Counted from the first letter of the stretch, positions 43,096-54,575 are shown. The stretch: DNA of 64,000 bases from Plazaster borealis (GCA_021014325.1 CM037470.1:6165647-6229646), one strand, 5' to 3'. Program-made: numbers and translations. Notes: generated by a model from the letters alone, not told the origin.

Positions 43096-43900
43096 TATGA
43101 TTGCTTGAAATTGTTTGCAACTTTGCCCCAAACAATGCTAAAAGCCGCTCTTGGTAAGGGGCTACAAGAATGAAACATTTAGGTTGAAAATAGCCTATAG
43201 GGAGCTGAGGGTAGGAATTGATATTCCTCTTAAAACGGTATAGATTGTAGGATGAAGGGAAACTTGCACCAAGCAAGTAGTTCCAAGGAGATGTAGAGGA
43301 ATAAAGTTGTTGGAGTGGCTCTTTGTTCTACATTATTTCCAGCGAGCTCATTTATCATCATTGCGTCACTAACTAAAAAATTACCGGGAGGAATTTTAAT
43401 ATCGAGACACAGCGCCCTCTTCGCGTAAGATCTGACAGCGCTATCACTGTGTCGCTTCTGCCCAAAGGTATACGCGTGTGTCACACTGCCCTTGCCTTAT
43501 AAGCGAGTAGTGACCCACTCCACAAACATTCCGCAAATTGGAACCATTCTCGTTTGAAACTGAAGGGGAAATTTTTCATCATTATAAACAGGGGCCATCA
43601 AGCGCTTATCGCTCTGCAGGTAAATCCAGCAGGAAATGTTTCATTTGACTCCGTTAACAAACCACTGAAATAGTTTTCCTTGTGAAAGTTGGTGGGGGGG
43701 GGGGGGGGAGTACAGGGGAGAACACACACCGAGGTTCGGAACTTCACGTTTCCCGTTTTGACTGTCTAGTCAAATGGTGTGTAATGCGTGCCGGGGACCC
43801 ACGAGGTCACTTCAATAGCGAGCGTTCAAAATGTGATTGAAGGACTTTTGAGTTTGAATCTATTATAACATTCTCCTCGATTTATCACCCAAATCCTTCC
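43096..43900. other. Unassigned, with long G run
   Basis: A G tract at about 43692-43708 (GGTGGGGGGGGGGGGGGGG). Overlapping minus-strand frames at 43085-43484 have no motif. Confidence 0.5.
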
Positions 43901-44280
43901 TTAAAGGCACTGAACACGTTCGGTAATTGTCAAAGACCAGTGTTCTCACTTGGTGTATCCCAACATATGCATCAAATAAAAAGCCTGTGAAAATTTGGGC
44001 TCAATTGGTCAACGAAGTTGCAAGAAAATGATGAAAGAAAAAGCACCCTTGTTGTACAAATTAATTTGTGTACTTTCAGATAGGAATAAAAACTTCTTGC
44101 AAGAAGTTGTTATTATTTTAGTGAGAAATGACTTCTTTCTCAAAAACTACGTTACTTCAGAGGGAGTCGTTTCCTACAATGTTTTATAGTTTCAACATCT
44201 CTCCGTTGCTTGTTACCATGAAAGTTTCTTATGCTAATATTTGTTTTGAGTCATTACCAAACGTGTACGATACCTTTGAA
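43901..44280 (+). mobile_element. TTAA MITE family A, copy A9
   Basis: TTAAAGGCACTGAACACG to CGTGTACGATACCTTTGAA; the right TTAA is mutated to TTGAA. Core AACTTCTTGCAAGAAGTT. It contains a duplicated TTAATTTGTG next to the core. Confidence 0.9.
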
Positions 44281-44351
44281 TATAGTTTGTTTTGTCTTGA
44301 ATTTGATGGATCCTATGGTCAAGATTTCACAAAGCACTTAATATGAGTTGG

Positions 44352-44640
44352 CAGTGTCACCATTGCGATTTGTGGAGACACCTTTTGTCTTTCCTTTGTC
44401 CTTGTACTTAACACCATTCCATAAACTTTGTACACCAAATTTCTTGTGGAGCACCCCCAGTCCTAAGAATTCCACTCTATAGCGACCTTTTTTTTCGTTT
44501 GTTTTGTCATTGGTCTCCCTAAGGTACCGAAATGAGCAATGTTTGTTTTGTACAGTGTTGAAGAATATATGGTTTTCCTTTAGTGCACAGCACAAAGGAA
44601 TGTCCACAGAGTGAATGCAAAACAGAGCTGTGTGTTTTTG
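44352..44640. repeat. Dispersed repeat family Q, copy Q1
   Basis: The left part (CTTTGTACACCAAATTTCTT, GTGGAGCACC, TTGGTCTCCCTAAGGTACCG) matches Q2. The right part (TACAGTGTTGAAGAATAT, AATGTCCACAGAGTG, AACAGAGCTGTGTG) matches Q3. Q1 therefore joins segments found apart elsewhere. The 89-residue minus frame lies within it. Confidence 0.6.
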
Positions 44641-45221
44641 TGAGTGTTTATATCTCCAGCTAAATGTTTAAATCTAGCCATTACACAAACCTGTCAGATT
44701 TCCAAAGCAGTTTCCTGGCTGTCACAACGCGCCAAGTTTAACACGACGACCATGATATTCCATCTTTTTTTAATATTATATTCAAGGTGCACTTAAGAGC
44801 CACCGCAGTAAACGAATTATTTTCCTCCACATCGGGTCCGATCTGTGTCAGATCGCCGGGCAGCTGGACCCGTGACAAGCCGTTCCTCCACCGGGGGGAA
44901 ACTAACGGACCGTCACGGCAGGTGAAATCGTCCTCGTGACGGCCTTCGCCGGAGACCATCCCCATTAATTATTCAGCTCTAACAGTTAGACATCGTTACA
45001 CAGTTCCACCATCACTAAAATGTCTTTATGCCCCTATGCTTTACCAATCACTGTAGAAACTGTAGACGCTTGACAGTGCAGTGTGATTTGATGGCGTACC
45101 GACTTACTGTTAAGTGAAATTCCCAAATAGGCCGCTAAATAAGTTTCAAAATTTACTTTTCTGCCAACTTAACAATTTTTGAAGAGCGCATTGACCATTC
45201 AGGAGTCCAGATCTTGTAATA
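44641..45221. other. GC-rich patch in unassigned sequence
   Basis: 44800-44960 is CpG-rich (TCGGGTCCGATCTGTGTCAG; CGTCCTCGTGACGGCCTTCG) and abruptly bounded by AT-rich DNA containing TTAATTATT. The 75-residue minus frame over it (44738-44965) has no known domain. Candidate regulatory island. Confidence 0.35.
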
Positions 45222-45585
45222 TTATTATTAATATTATTATGATATTTCTGGCAATGAACCAATGATACCTCATAAGTGAACTTAATCACTGTAGCTTGCA
45301 AGCCTGGGGAAACCTGTTGACAAGGGTGCTTGCTATGTGAACCAGAGAGTCGGGGTTAACCCTACTCTTCCACGATGAGTGTTCTGGATTCTTTTACGTG
45401 CACTACCAATCCTAGTACACGGGACCCACGGTTTAATGTCCCATCCGAAGGACCACGCAATTATGGTACAGCATCTTGCTCAATGGTACAAGTGTCATTA
45501 CCTGGACTCGAACCCCCACTCTGCTGATCAGAAACACCAGAGCCGGAGAATGGTGCTCTTAACCGCTCGGCCGCGACACGCCGAA
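45222..45585 (-). mobile_element. tRNA-derived SINE, full length
   Basis: Read on the minus strand, the head is class-II tRNA-like (Leu/Ser type). Box A is CGGCCGAGCGGTTAAG (45558-45573), followed by an anticodon-arm-like CTCCGGCTCTGG, a long variable region GATCAGCAGAG, and box B GGTTCGAGTCC (45504-45514). The body contains CTTGAGC-like, CCTTCGGATGGGACATTAAA and GGGTTAACCCC blocks, and the 3' tail is an (AAT)n microsatellite at 45222-45240. It needs LINE machinery in trans. A 5'-truncated relative is at 50983-51195. Confidence 0.85.
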
Positions 45586-45593
45586 GTTATAAG

Positions 45594-45925
45594 AAAACAA
45601 TGGGTCTTTGTTTCAGACTCAGAGGGCATGATTGTGCCAGTGTAGGCTCGAAAAACAAAAGAACTTGGAGGGGAACGAATAACCCTAGTATCTCTGTAGA
45701 GACAACAATAACAATACCTTTAACAAAATAAACCGAATATTTTATGACACAGAATAAACAATGGGTTCCTTTGTTTCTCAGACTTGGAGGGCATGATTGT
45801 GCCAGTGTAGGCTCGAAAAACAAAAGAACTTGGAGGGGAACGAATAACCCACGTTTTTTTTTAGAGACAACAATAACAATACCTTTAACAAAAGAAACTG
45901 AACATTTTATTACACAAAATAAACG
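45594..45925. repeat. 165-bp tandem duplication
   Basis: Two copies with GGGCATGATTGTG at 45624 and 45789, a period of 165. Shared text includes GTGTAGGCTCGAAAAACAAA and GACAACAATAACAATACCTT. 165 is a multiple of 3, so a 130-codon minus-strand frame (45587-45979) crosses both; its repeated FVPLQVLLFFEPTLAQSCP is a consequence of the duplication. Confidence 0.93.
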
Positions 45926-46754
45926 ACGGGTCCTCCAAAGACTTGTTGGTCCCCTGTTGAACTCTAAACGAAAACCCATTGGGGCTGATTGTGACTAGTT
46001 CAGTTTTAATGTCAAAACAAAACAAAAGGGACACATTCACACACATTGGAGAATCATTGTTTGGTGATGAAACTTGTAGCTACTTTTAGATTATGAAAAC
46101 CCAAGAGAAATGTCATTATAAACTGAAACTTCCCTTTAAACCTATTTTTGTACTATGGAACGTTCGGCTGACTAAGGATTTATGCCTGTCTACCTAGACT
46201 CTCCTGCCCTATTAATAATATAAAGTTCAACAGTAAAATATTAATAATCATGTATGTTTTCAATAGTCTTCCACACGTCGTCAGGCAACACACACGGATC
46301 ACGGTGGAACTCCGTGATACGAGTCGGGAGCGCGTCGCCATGGCAGGACCTGATGGGGACATTAAACGCACAATGCCCCGCGGGTTGAAGCAGCCCGTAA
46401 ACACCTGCCCCGCTACGGACGGACCGTTCCGCTGTACGGGATGTGATTGTCCATTATTAATAGCTGGAGGATAATAAAGAATGAAAGTATTTGACCCAGT
46501 CCTCCATCATGTCCAATAACGATCACCATTCAAGCAGTTACAACCTTGCATGTTCTATAATTTCTCCCCAGGAGACAGTCCATTTTTAGTTCTACCTCCA
46601 TGACACCAGGCAGTGAAACATTTTAACATTTTTAACCATATACCATCCAGAATCCTTAAAAAAAAATCAATCCCAGTGTATTTGACACATTTAGTACTGT
46701 ACACTTCAGGAAAATCTTATTCTTCAACACTGTAAAAAAACTGTATCTTGAAAA
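45926..46754. other. Unassigned, with GC-rich island
   Basis: 46255-46450 is CpG-rich (CGAGTCGGGAGCGCGTCGCC; CAATGCCCCGCGGGTTG), bounded by ATTAATAAT on the left and ATTATTAATAG on the right, an inverted pair of AT borders. Frames of 74 codons on both strands cover it without a known domain. Confidence 0.35.
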
Positions 46755-46945
46755 CTGCATCCTTGTGGAGCATTCTTTTGTTCAATTTCCTTTACCCCTG
46801 CACTTTAACAGTTTCCCATAGACTTTGTACACAAATTTCCTTGTGGAGCACCCCGGTCTTTAGAATTCCCCTATGGAGACCTTTTATTTTCCCTTTTTTT
46901 GTTTTGTCCTTGGTCTCCATAAGGTACCGAAAGTGAGACAACCTT
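46755..46945. repeat. Dispersed repeat family Q, copy Q2
   Basis: GACTTTGTACACAAATTTCC, TTGTGGAGCACCCCGGTCT, GTCCTTGGTCTCCATAAGG and TACCGAAAGTGAG match Q1. Immediately right, GTGAGACAACCTTTGTGGAC and GTGTGTAA are duplicated in tandem (period 37) at about 46933-47000. Confidence 0.6.
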
Positions 46946-48419
46946 TGTGGACGTGTGTAAGTGAGACAACCTTTGTGGACGTGTGTAAGTCCACACAGTG
47001 TCTCAAGTCCCCATCACACTGTGTGGACCAAGGATTCTCAGGTCCACACTTCATAAGTAACACTTAAACACCCACACAATGTATCCAGCAACACACACAC
47101 AACTGATAAATTCAAACAAACACACACAAAATGCCTAAAAGTGTAAATTCATGAAATCAATCTTATCAGAAAACAAACATTAATTTGTGTGTTTTCTTCC
47201 TCTTTCTTTTCTTCAAATCATTGGACAATGCAACATACGAGTACAGAGATCGCCCAGGAACTGTCGTCAACAAATGATGTACCCCTCCGGACCCTGTCGT
47301 GGTCAAACTAAAGAAACAGCTATATGCAATTTTCTTCATCGGCAGGAGGAAAACAAAGAGGATCAGTTATCACTTTCCTATATCCATACCAAGTGACGTT
47401 GCTTAAATTTGAATTTGATAACTTCTTAAATTTTTTGTCTAGGCTTTCCTTGTTGGCACTTTCCACTTGGGAGCAGTGCACCGGTACAAACCTCTTCATT
47501 CTTTGTAGACAAAAATAATTATTCAAGGTTAACAATTAATTCCCCGGTAGCAACAAAATAGTTTTATATTGCATTCGGAAGTTTTTCCAGGAGAGGGGGG
47601 GGGGGGGGACAACACCAAAAATAACCCAGTCCCGAGTGATCGAAACAAGGCCCCCAGTCTATCCAAATCAGCTCGTAATTACCCGGCTAATTCGGGTTAA
47701 TTCGACGGGCACATCGGTGCAGCGTTTGCCCCGGTCGTTCCCGGAATAGAACAAAAAACGAGGAGATTCGTTTATAACCGCCAAGGGGAAATAGGTTACG
47801 ACCATCGGTAGGCCCACTCGGTGTGGCGCACGGTCGGTAACTGGGGTTTTAGTTTGCTGTTGATTATACTCCAGCGAGAGGTGATTGAAAACATGGTCTG
47901 ACTGTAGAGTCTGGTGTCCAGTTTTCTGTCACTCATCAGACCAAATCTTTTTGGACAGCCCTGGTGAGGAGAGACATGACTTGGGAAGATGAGCTTAGTG
48001 GTCTGTATTTCAAGTTTGACAAATTAATAATGATCCGATTGGACACGGGTTGTCCTTTGAAGTATGTATGGCTTCTCTTAATTGAGGAGGTATTTAATTG
48101 ATGATAATTAAGAGAGATGGAGAAAATAGAGTGAAGACGCCTCTTCGGATTTTTTGAAGATACGTTCGGCTCATGTTCGTAGCACTGGGGCCTGATGAGT
48201 CCAAGTCTTCACTGGATCGCGATAATTCTAATAAGTCTTGCCCATAAGGGATGGTACACCAGTGTTTTGGAGGTATTTGTTTATTCTAGCCGAGTGTTTA
48301 TTAATCACTTATCTAGTGACAAAACATAAACAAAATAATAGACAAACAAAACACAGACAGGTAGGTTGTTGTTATCACAGCACACCGGATTCTGAGTTCA
48401 GAAACATGCTATAACTCGG
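46946..48419. other. Unassigned, with G run and GC-rich patch
   Basis: Includes the ACAACCTTTGTGGAC direct repeat, a G run at about 47596-47608, and a CpG-rich patch at 47610-47850 (GTTCCCGGAATAG; CGGTGTGGCGCACGGTCGG). Short frames at 47187-47535 have no motif. Confidence 0.4.
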
Positions 48420-49180
48420 CTTCTTACTTAATGTGACCAACAAACGGGCCAATGTGACCCTAAAACCGTCCACGCTAACCCTGATCAGGTCAATATGGGT
48501 CATGGTGACTCCAAACGGGTCCCGATGACCCGAAACAGGTCACGATGATCCCAAATAGGTCATGCTCAACCCCAAACAACCCCAAACGGGTCCAAGTGAT
48601 CCCAAGTGGGCCATGCTGACACCAAACGGGTCTCGATGACCCGAAACAGGTCACGATGATCCCAAATAGGTCATGCTCAACCCCAAACAACCCCGAACGG
48701 GTCCAAGTGATCCCAAGTGGGCCATGCCGACACCAAACGGGTCTCGATGACCCGAAACAGGTCACGATGATCCCAAATAGGTCATGCTCAACCCCAAACA
48801 ACCCCGAACGGGTCCAAGTGATCCCAAGTGGGCCATGCCGACACCAAACGGGTCTCGATGACCCGAAACAGGTCACGATGATCCCAAATAGGTCATGCTC
48901 AACCCCAAACAACCCCGAACGGGTCCAAGTGATCCCAAGTGGGCCATGCCGACACCAAACGGGTCTCGATGACCCGAAACAGGTCACGATGATCCCAAAT
49001 AGGTCATGCTCAACCCCAAACAACCCCAAACGGGTCCAAGTGATCCCAAGTGGGCCATGCTGACACCAAACGGGTCTCGATGACCCAAAACGGTTCATGT
49101 TCACCTCAAACGGGTCATGCTGACCCAGAAACTCGTATCGTCCCCTTTGACCCGAATCCGGATCAATTCTGACCCATTAC
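48420..49180. repeat. 111-bp higher-order minisatellite (TGACCC type)
   Basis: The tandem unit is exactly 111 bp: TCTCGATGACCC falls at 48631, 48742, 48853, 48964 and 49075. Each unit is four 20-bp subunits (for example CACGATGATCCCAAATAGGT) plus one 31-bp subunit. Central copies are nearly identical and edge copies diverge. The right edge (CCGAATCCGGATCAATTCTG) matches the G1 terminus, so the array probably expanded inside a G element. Because 111 is 3 x 37, frames stay open (204 codons on the minus strand, 48490-49104) without being genes. Confidence 0.95.
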
Positions 49181-49984
49181 ATTATTGAGTAAGTACAACT
49201 TAACCTTATCCACATAGTTTTCAATAGTAATCGTTTTGTTTTTCAAATCCACGAGAGACGAACAGTTTTGATTAAACAGTTCTGAATTATTAGTTTAATT
49301 GTCCGACCCGTCTTGTCATTTTCCCTGTCCCATTTTAATCATGTCGAATTACGCTTCAAGTGCAAACAAACCTTTACAGCAATGTGTCCAATAAATGAAG
49401 TCATCATCTTCGTTTATTACGAACGGAGATGCGTAAATAATGGAAACCAATTATCTTGAGCTTATTGCTTTATTTGCAACAAATTATGAGAAAAAAAACC
49501 CTCAAAACAACAACTCAATTAAACACCATGACAAATTGAATAATGGTATAGAACAGCGACGCAAAGAAAACCGTTCTGATTGAGCGACCTTTTTTTGACA
49601 GATTACCCTGCCATTTCCCATTCAATACCTTAATGCTTGCTTCCCAGGGTAAGGAAATTGATAAATTTACAAGAAACCGCTATTATAAAACAAAAAAGTC
49701 TACTCTGAACACATGTTGTAAATCTTACGGACTGAGAGAGAACGGGGGAAAGTTCTGTCGCTCAGACAAAACTTAGATGCGGTCATTTGCAGTGAAAAGT
49801 AGCCATGTCGTTTTCAGAGAGCTGCCAGGGGTTCGGGTAAAAACAGGATGCTACTGTTTTAATACGTTAACGAGGCAAGCGTTCTGCTTGCAAGGTACCT
49901 GGGTAAAATAATACATGCCTTGCATGGTACGGCCAAGCACTGGATCATGGGGTTGTTACCAAGCCTTGGAATGGAGTCTTGTTA
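49181..49984. other. Unassigned non-coding
   Basis: AT-rich with no frame or repeat recognised. Confidence 0.5.
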
Positions 49985-50165
49985 TATGGAGCCTGACCGG
50001 GTTTGTTCGGTGGTTTCTTCCCTGCCTTTCACCTCTGTGGACCGTGGTTCAAGTCCCGGATCGAAGCCTTGCATGTGGATTGGGTTTTTCAAGTCCCTAC
50101 CTGACTGCGTGGGTTTTCCCCTCTTTGGGGGTTTTCCTCCAACGTCTAAAACTAAACTTTCACCA
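49985..50165 (+). mobile_element. tRNA-derived SINE, second family
   Basis: Box B GGTTCAAGTCC lies at 50046-50056, preceded by CCTTTCACCTCTGTGGACC and a weak box A-like GTTCGGTGGTTTC about 45 bp upstream. The body GCATGTGGATTGGGTTTTTC, GACTGCGTGGGTTTTCCCC and CCTCCAACGTCTAAAACT has the 'GTGGGTTTTCC' style common in animal SINEs. The 161- and 92-codon frames across it are SINE translations. Confidence 0.65.
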
Positions 50166-50982
50166 TTGGACCTCTTTACAAAAGTTGGTGTAATGTTTAC
50201 AATAAACAAGGATACTTTGCCCGATTGTATAATTCGGATTCAGATTCAGGTTCAGAATGCACGGTGCGGCCATCTTGATTTCAAATTGAGACTGGAAGGG
50301 ATGATTAACACATGCGCAGTGCCAGTGCAAGATGGATCACTGATGGGGGTCCTTGAATTAATGAGTGTTAATGGCCATTACCAAAAATCAAAATGTTGTA
50401 GGTAACTTTATAATACCTCAGTACCGAATCCATGAAATACACTAAAAGAATGGTGGATGTAGTTAGTTCTGCTCACATACAAACTCAACTTTACCAGAGC
50501 GAGGCTGGAAGGCTAGACTCCTACCCTCTCCCTGATCATGCAACAGCAGCATGTTACGAAACTAATGTACCAATACGGCTGAACATGAGACCATAATATC
50601 ATACTAGTTTACGCCCTCTATCTGTCGTAATGGTCCAACTGAAGATATGTCTGAATATCCTTTTTATGTTTAAGTTATACAATCCCATACGAGTCGGCCA
50701 TTTATTCCTCCTGACCAATATTTCGTTGAATTATACAATCCCCATAGCGGGTTGGTAACGACCTGCAAACTGTATTAATTTGAAAACGAAATATTATAAA
50801 TGATCCAATTATTGCCCATTGACCTTTAAACCTTAATTCTTAATTCTCTGTTATCACATTTTGGGCTTTTTGCAGTATTCCCAACTCCATGTGTGTGGAC
50901 AGCGGAATAGTAATACTATGCCAAACTTACGTATTTCTTTATGTGTACTGCAACCATACCACTACTGCGTGTGAGTGTTATT
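50166..50982. other. Unassigned non-coding
   Basis: A small imperfect direct repeat TATACAATCCC.ATA occurs near 50672 and 50734. No gene. Confidence 0.45.
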
Positions 50983-51195
50983 ATTATATACAATTTCTGG
51001 TAATGAAACCAAGGATACCTCATAAGTGAACCTAATCACTGTAGCTCGCAAGCTCGAGGAAACCTGTAAACAAGGGTGCTTGGTGTGAACCAGAAATACA
51101 GTGGTTAACCCCTACTCTTCCAATACAAATGTTCTGGGTCCGTCTATTTGTAATACCAATACTATCATGGAACCTACTACCCCATCCCATTGACT
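50983..51195 (-). mobile_element. tRNA-derived SINE, 5'-truncated copy
   Basis: It matches the tail half of the SINE at 45222-45585: TTCTGGTAATGAAACCA, ATACCTCATAAGTGAACCTA, ATCACTGTAGCTCGCAAG, AACAAGGGTGCTTGG and GGTTAACCCCTACTCTTCCA. Similarity fades near 51195, before the tRNA head. Such 5' truncation is normal for retroposition. Confidence 0.8.
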
Positions 51196-51985
51196 GTTTG
51201 ACCAGCAGTCACAGTGGTTCATATAAATCAGAGAAACCATATCAACCCGATAAAACATTATTTTTCATTTTTGATATCGGTGTTTGTGTCAATTATGCAC
51301 CAAAGGCTGTCACACGAGTATTTTCTGCTTGGAAGCAGTCTATTAGAAAAGTGAATTGAAACTATTATGTAAATTCGTGTCGATAAGTGAAGATGACAGG
51401 GCCGAATTTTTATTCAGGTTTAGAACGAGAGGAGGAAGAGCCACAGGGGAAACAAGACAAGGTGATCCATGTGTGCAGGAAGACTCCCCCGAGCCCACCT
51501 AATAATAACCCTCATAGGGATATGAGGGGGAGGAGTGGACCCCCTCCCATATTTGCCGACCCTAAAACTGCTTCACCGAGACCTTTCGAAATTGATACAT
51601 CCATTTTTATGGAACTGAGGGACTTAATGTATAGTATTGGAAATGAAAATGAGTAATTGGAATTGAAGTAACCGAATTAATAATTGGATTCTTATCTGAC
51701 TTGAAAGCAGTGTCTTGTGATACTCCATCATGGTGTGTTTTCGCGGCTGTAATCAGTAACTGTTTCGCCCATTGGCCAGTGATAGCTAATGACCAATTCA
51801 ACCGATATAGTTTTGGGTTACGACAGCGAAAACGCGTCCCTTTTCATTTTTTCGAACGTGGTTGTTTGGCATAAAAAAATACATCAGATCAGAAGTAGTC
51901 CACTGTGTTGATTTGTTATTGATCTATTACCTGATTGATTGATTGTTTTTTATTTTGATTTTTATCCTTTTTAAACACCTTGGCA
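51196..51985. other. Unassigned, with one protein-like frame
   Basis: Plus frame 51387-51656 (about 89 codons, upstream stop at 51383, first ATG at 51393) looks more protein-like than most: acidic start (EREEEEPQGKQ), Pro/Asn middle (CRKTPPSPPNNNP), and an end with FEIDTSIFMELRDLMYSIG. It is not recognised. It could be the tail of a retroelement or transposase protein, or chance. Confidence 0.25.
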
Positions 51986-52324
51986 TAAAGGCACTGAACA
52001 CGTTTGGAAATTGTCAAAGACCAGTGTTCTCACTTGGTGTATCCCAATATATGCATAAATTAACAAGCCTGTGAAAATTTGAGCTCAATTGGTCATTGAA
52101 GTTGCAAGAAAATGATGAAAGAAAAAACACCCTTGTTGTACAAAGGAGAAGTGTTTATTATTTTCGTGAGAAATTACCCCTTTCTCAAAAACTACGTTAC
52201 TTCAGAGGGAGTCGTTTCCTACAATGTGTTATACTATCAACAGCTCTCCGTTGCTTGTTACCAAGTAAGTTTTTTATGCTAATATTTGTTTTGAGTCATT
52301 ACCAAACGTGTACGATACCTTTAA
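51986..52324 (+). mobile_element. TTAA MITE family A, copy A10 (core deleted)
   Basis: ATAAAGGCACTGAACACG to CGTGTACGATACCTTTAA. The stretch from TTTGTGTGCTTTCAG through the central hairpin is missing (GTACAAAGGAGAAGTGTTTA), removing about 35 bp exactly at the variable core. Confidence 0.88.
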
Positions 52325-52385
52325 GTTCCCTAAAACGGATGGTATTGGAGTTTGAAGTAGAGTTTGCATGAATATTTAACAACTG

Positions 52386-52672
52386 TTAAGGCATGGTATA
52401 CCTTTGGTAATTGTAAAAGACCAGCATCCTCACTTGGTGCATCCCATCACATGCAAGAAAAAACAAACATGTGAACATTTGGGTTCAATTGGTCATCGAA
52501 GTTGCACGAAAATAATGAAAGAAAAAACACCCTTATTGGATAGAATTGTCTGCTTTCAGATATCTGAGAAAGGCTTCATGCCTGCAGCCTTTCTCAGATT
52601 CAAATTTTGTGTGAAAAACTACCCCTTTCTTTAAAACTACATTACTTCAAAGGGAGTTGTTTCTACCAAATA
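52386..52672 (+). mobile_element. TTAA MITE family A variant, right-truncated
   Basis: TTAAGGCATGGTATACC left end, then CTTTGGTAATTGTAAAAGAC and ATTGGTCATCGAAGTTGCAC. The core hairpin is different from other A copies: ATCTGAGAAAGGCTTCATG/CTGCAGCCTTTCTCAGAT (52562-52598, centred 195 bp in). Similarity ends at TTCTACCAAA, so the last 100 bp and the right TTAA are missing. Confidence 0.8.
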
Positions 52673-53264
52673 AAACGGTGAGTTGTTATAATTAGGCTAC
52701 GTTTCTTTTCAGAACCAGTACTACCTCATAGAAATATTATGTTCATGTACAAGGTGTTACCGCAAACTTTACTATACAACAGACATACAAATCATTTATA
52801 ATAAGATAACAAATAAACTATGTGAGAAATTGTTCGGTATACGCATCGCTTAAAGCTGAAAATGTTTCGAGTATAATGGCCAGTTGAGTCCTATCGATGA
52901 TCGATATCATATTAATTTTGATTCTTTCATTATTATTTTGTAATTACGTTGTATTGCTCGATGACGATCCACCCACTCAGTCGTACATTCTCACATGTCT
53001 TAGAACCGTATCCATTCTTTCCTAGTGTTTCCTTTGTTGTTGTTAGACTTAAAATTTTGGAAGCAACCTCTATTAGTTTTGTACACGACTGCCATCCGAG
53101 GACCTACGATAACAACAGCTTCAGAGTCCCTAATATAAAATTATCACGGAGGCTCATGTAATTCAAGTACACGACACACACAATACTCTAACGATAATTG
53201 CCAGTTTCATTTTTCTTTTCTTCTTCTACCTTCAGCCATATTTTAGTTCCCCATAACATTGTAT
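52673..53264. other. Unassigned non-coding
   Basis: TTTCTTTTCAGAACCAGTAC near 52709 recalls the reverse of the family I arm. Otherwise nothing. Confidence 0.4.
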
Positions 53265-53500
53265 TTTGCCCAAGAGCTCCCCGCCCATTTCACCCCCGAG
53301 GAATAGGGCAGTTCAGTTTCAGCCGGCAGCGCGTGGTGACATCCATGGGGGCCTCAGCGCTCCCTGCGCCCGGCAGACGATCGATCCGCTGTGCCAACAC
53401 GATAGTTCACGCGCGTAACTAAAACCGTTAATTCGGCATGATTTCCACCTGTCCCTCGTAAATGAATGCCGTTTGATTTGTTATGCAAATTTCTCAGCAG
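53265..53500. promoter_or_regulatory. GC-rich island with octamer ATGCAAAT
   Basis: CpG-rich from about 53270 to 53425 (CAGCCGGCAGCGCGTGGTG; CTGCGCCCGGCAGACG), then GATTTCCACCTGTCCC with an E-box, and TTATGCAAATTTCTCAG with a perfect POU octamer at 53483-53490. The combination and the sharp AT-rich borders fit a distal regulatory element. Conservation is untested. Confidence 0.25.
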
Positions 53501-54450
53501 TCACGGTGCCTTCTGCCCATTCTCTTGATGTATTTTTCTCTATGGGATGAATATATTGTGAGTTGATTTCAAACAGCTTGGATGTCGAGATCTGTACTTC
53601 TGAATTGTAACACACAAATCAAACGAAGTTCGCCTCCTTCGGTTACAGCAATATAATACTTATTTATGCAATTTAATATTGCGATCTTCTTAAACTGTTG
53701 TTCAAGGGAAGGGTAAAAAAATATATAAAATAATCTTCTCAGCATAAAACGTATAACAGGTCACAATGGATCTGAAAATCTGAAAACGGGCGATCTTCTG
53801 AAACTCTTACAATGGGTTCATGTCTCAACGATTTACTTTAAACAAAATTTGGTAAGGTTACAATACAAAAATAAACTATTGTGAAGGACAACAGTTTTGA
53901 AGAACACTCAATCTTCTTTCAGAGGAGTTCAAACTGTACTCACAGAAGGTCAATAAAGTATATGTTTGTCATAAATTACCGAGGGATCATCGTAAATGAA
54001 GTTCATTGGGTCGAAGAAATCCAACGATTATCAGAGGGCACCCGACTTTAAGAAATACCCCACTATTAAAAGAAACGAGAATAAACATTGACGAATAAGG
54101 TACTTTTTGGGGAACACCCATTCTGTTTTTAACAGGATACACGCAATGAAGATTCACTTTTCAGTCTTCGTGATCGACATCGAATCTTCCAGCCACTAAT
54201 AATTTCATCGAGTGACGAGGCCATTGGCTGAACGACTTCCTATACGCTAAGCCCTTGTACAAATTAACTGCTACATGATAGGGGTGTATACAGACGTAAC
54301 AAACTTGCAATGGTTGATACTGTGATAAAGAAGGGCTATGTGAAGTGAGAAGTGATGACAACTGCAGCGAGACTGCATTAAAGTCGAGATGACTCGCCAA
54401 ACTTTGGGAGAAGGGAGAAGGGAGGAGCCATGACTACGTCAGAAATAGTT
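53501..54450. other. Unassigned non-coding
   Basis: A 79-residue minus frame at 54161-54400 without motif. No repeat recognised. Confidence 0.5.
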
Positions 54451-54575
54451 GGCCTTTTTGAGGTATGGTGGACACTATAAGAATGCACTGTTTGGTTTGG
54501 GTGGATATACAGACAGATTTACCCAAACCCTTAGTAGTGTAATTATAGTGTTGTGTCCACCATCTTAAAATGGCT
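54451..54575. mobile_element. Foldback MITE O
   Basis: Left GCCTTTTTGAGGTATGGTGG, ACACTATAA; right reversed GCCATTTTAAGATGGTGG, ACACAACACTATAA. The inner arms GGTTTGGGT and ACCCAAACC also pair. 125 bp, non-coding, single copy here. Confidence 0.75.

Noticed and set aside
45587..45979. 130-residue minus-strand frame
   Set aside because: Spans a 165-bp tandem duplication whose length is a multiple of three; contents are duplicated non-coding sequence.
48185..48225. CTGATGAGTCC resembling a hammerhead start
   Set aside because: The following sequence lacks a paired stem II and the GAAA box.
48490..49104. 204-residue minus-strand frame with FGSSRPVWCRHGPLGITWTR repeats
   Set aside because: The period of 111 bp is divisible by 3, so the frame is kept by the minisatellite; edges and dispersed relatives show no coding constraint.
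49915..50405. 161-residue plus-strand frame
   Set aside because: Most of it overlies a SINE with a box B promoter and typical GTGGGTTTTCC body.
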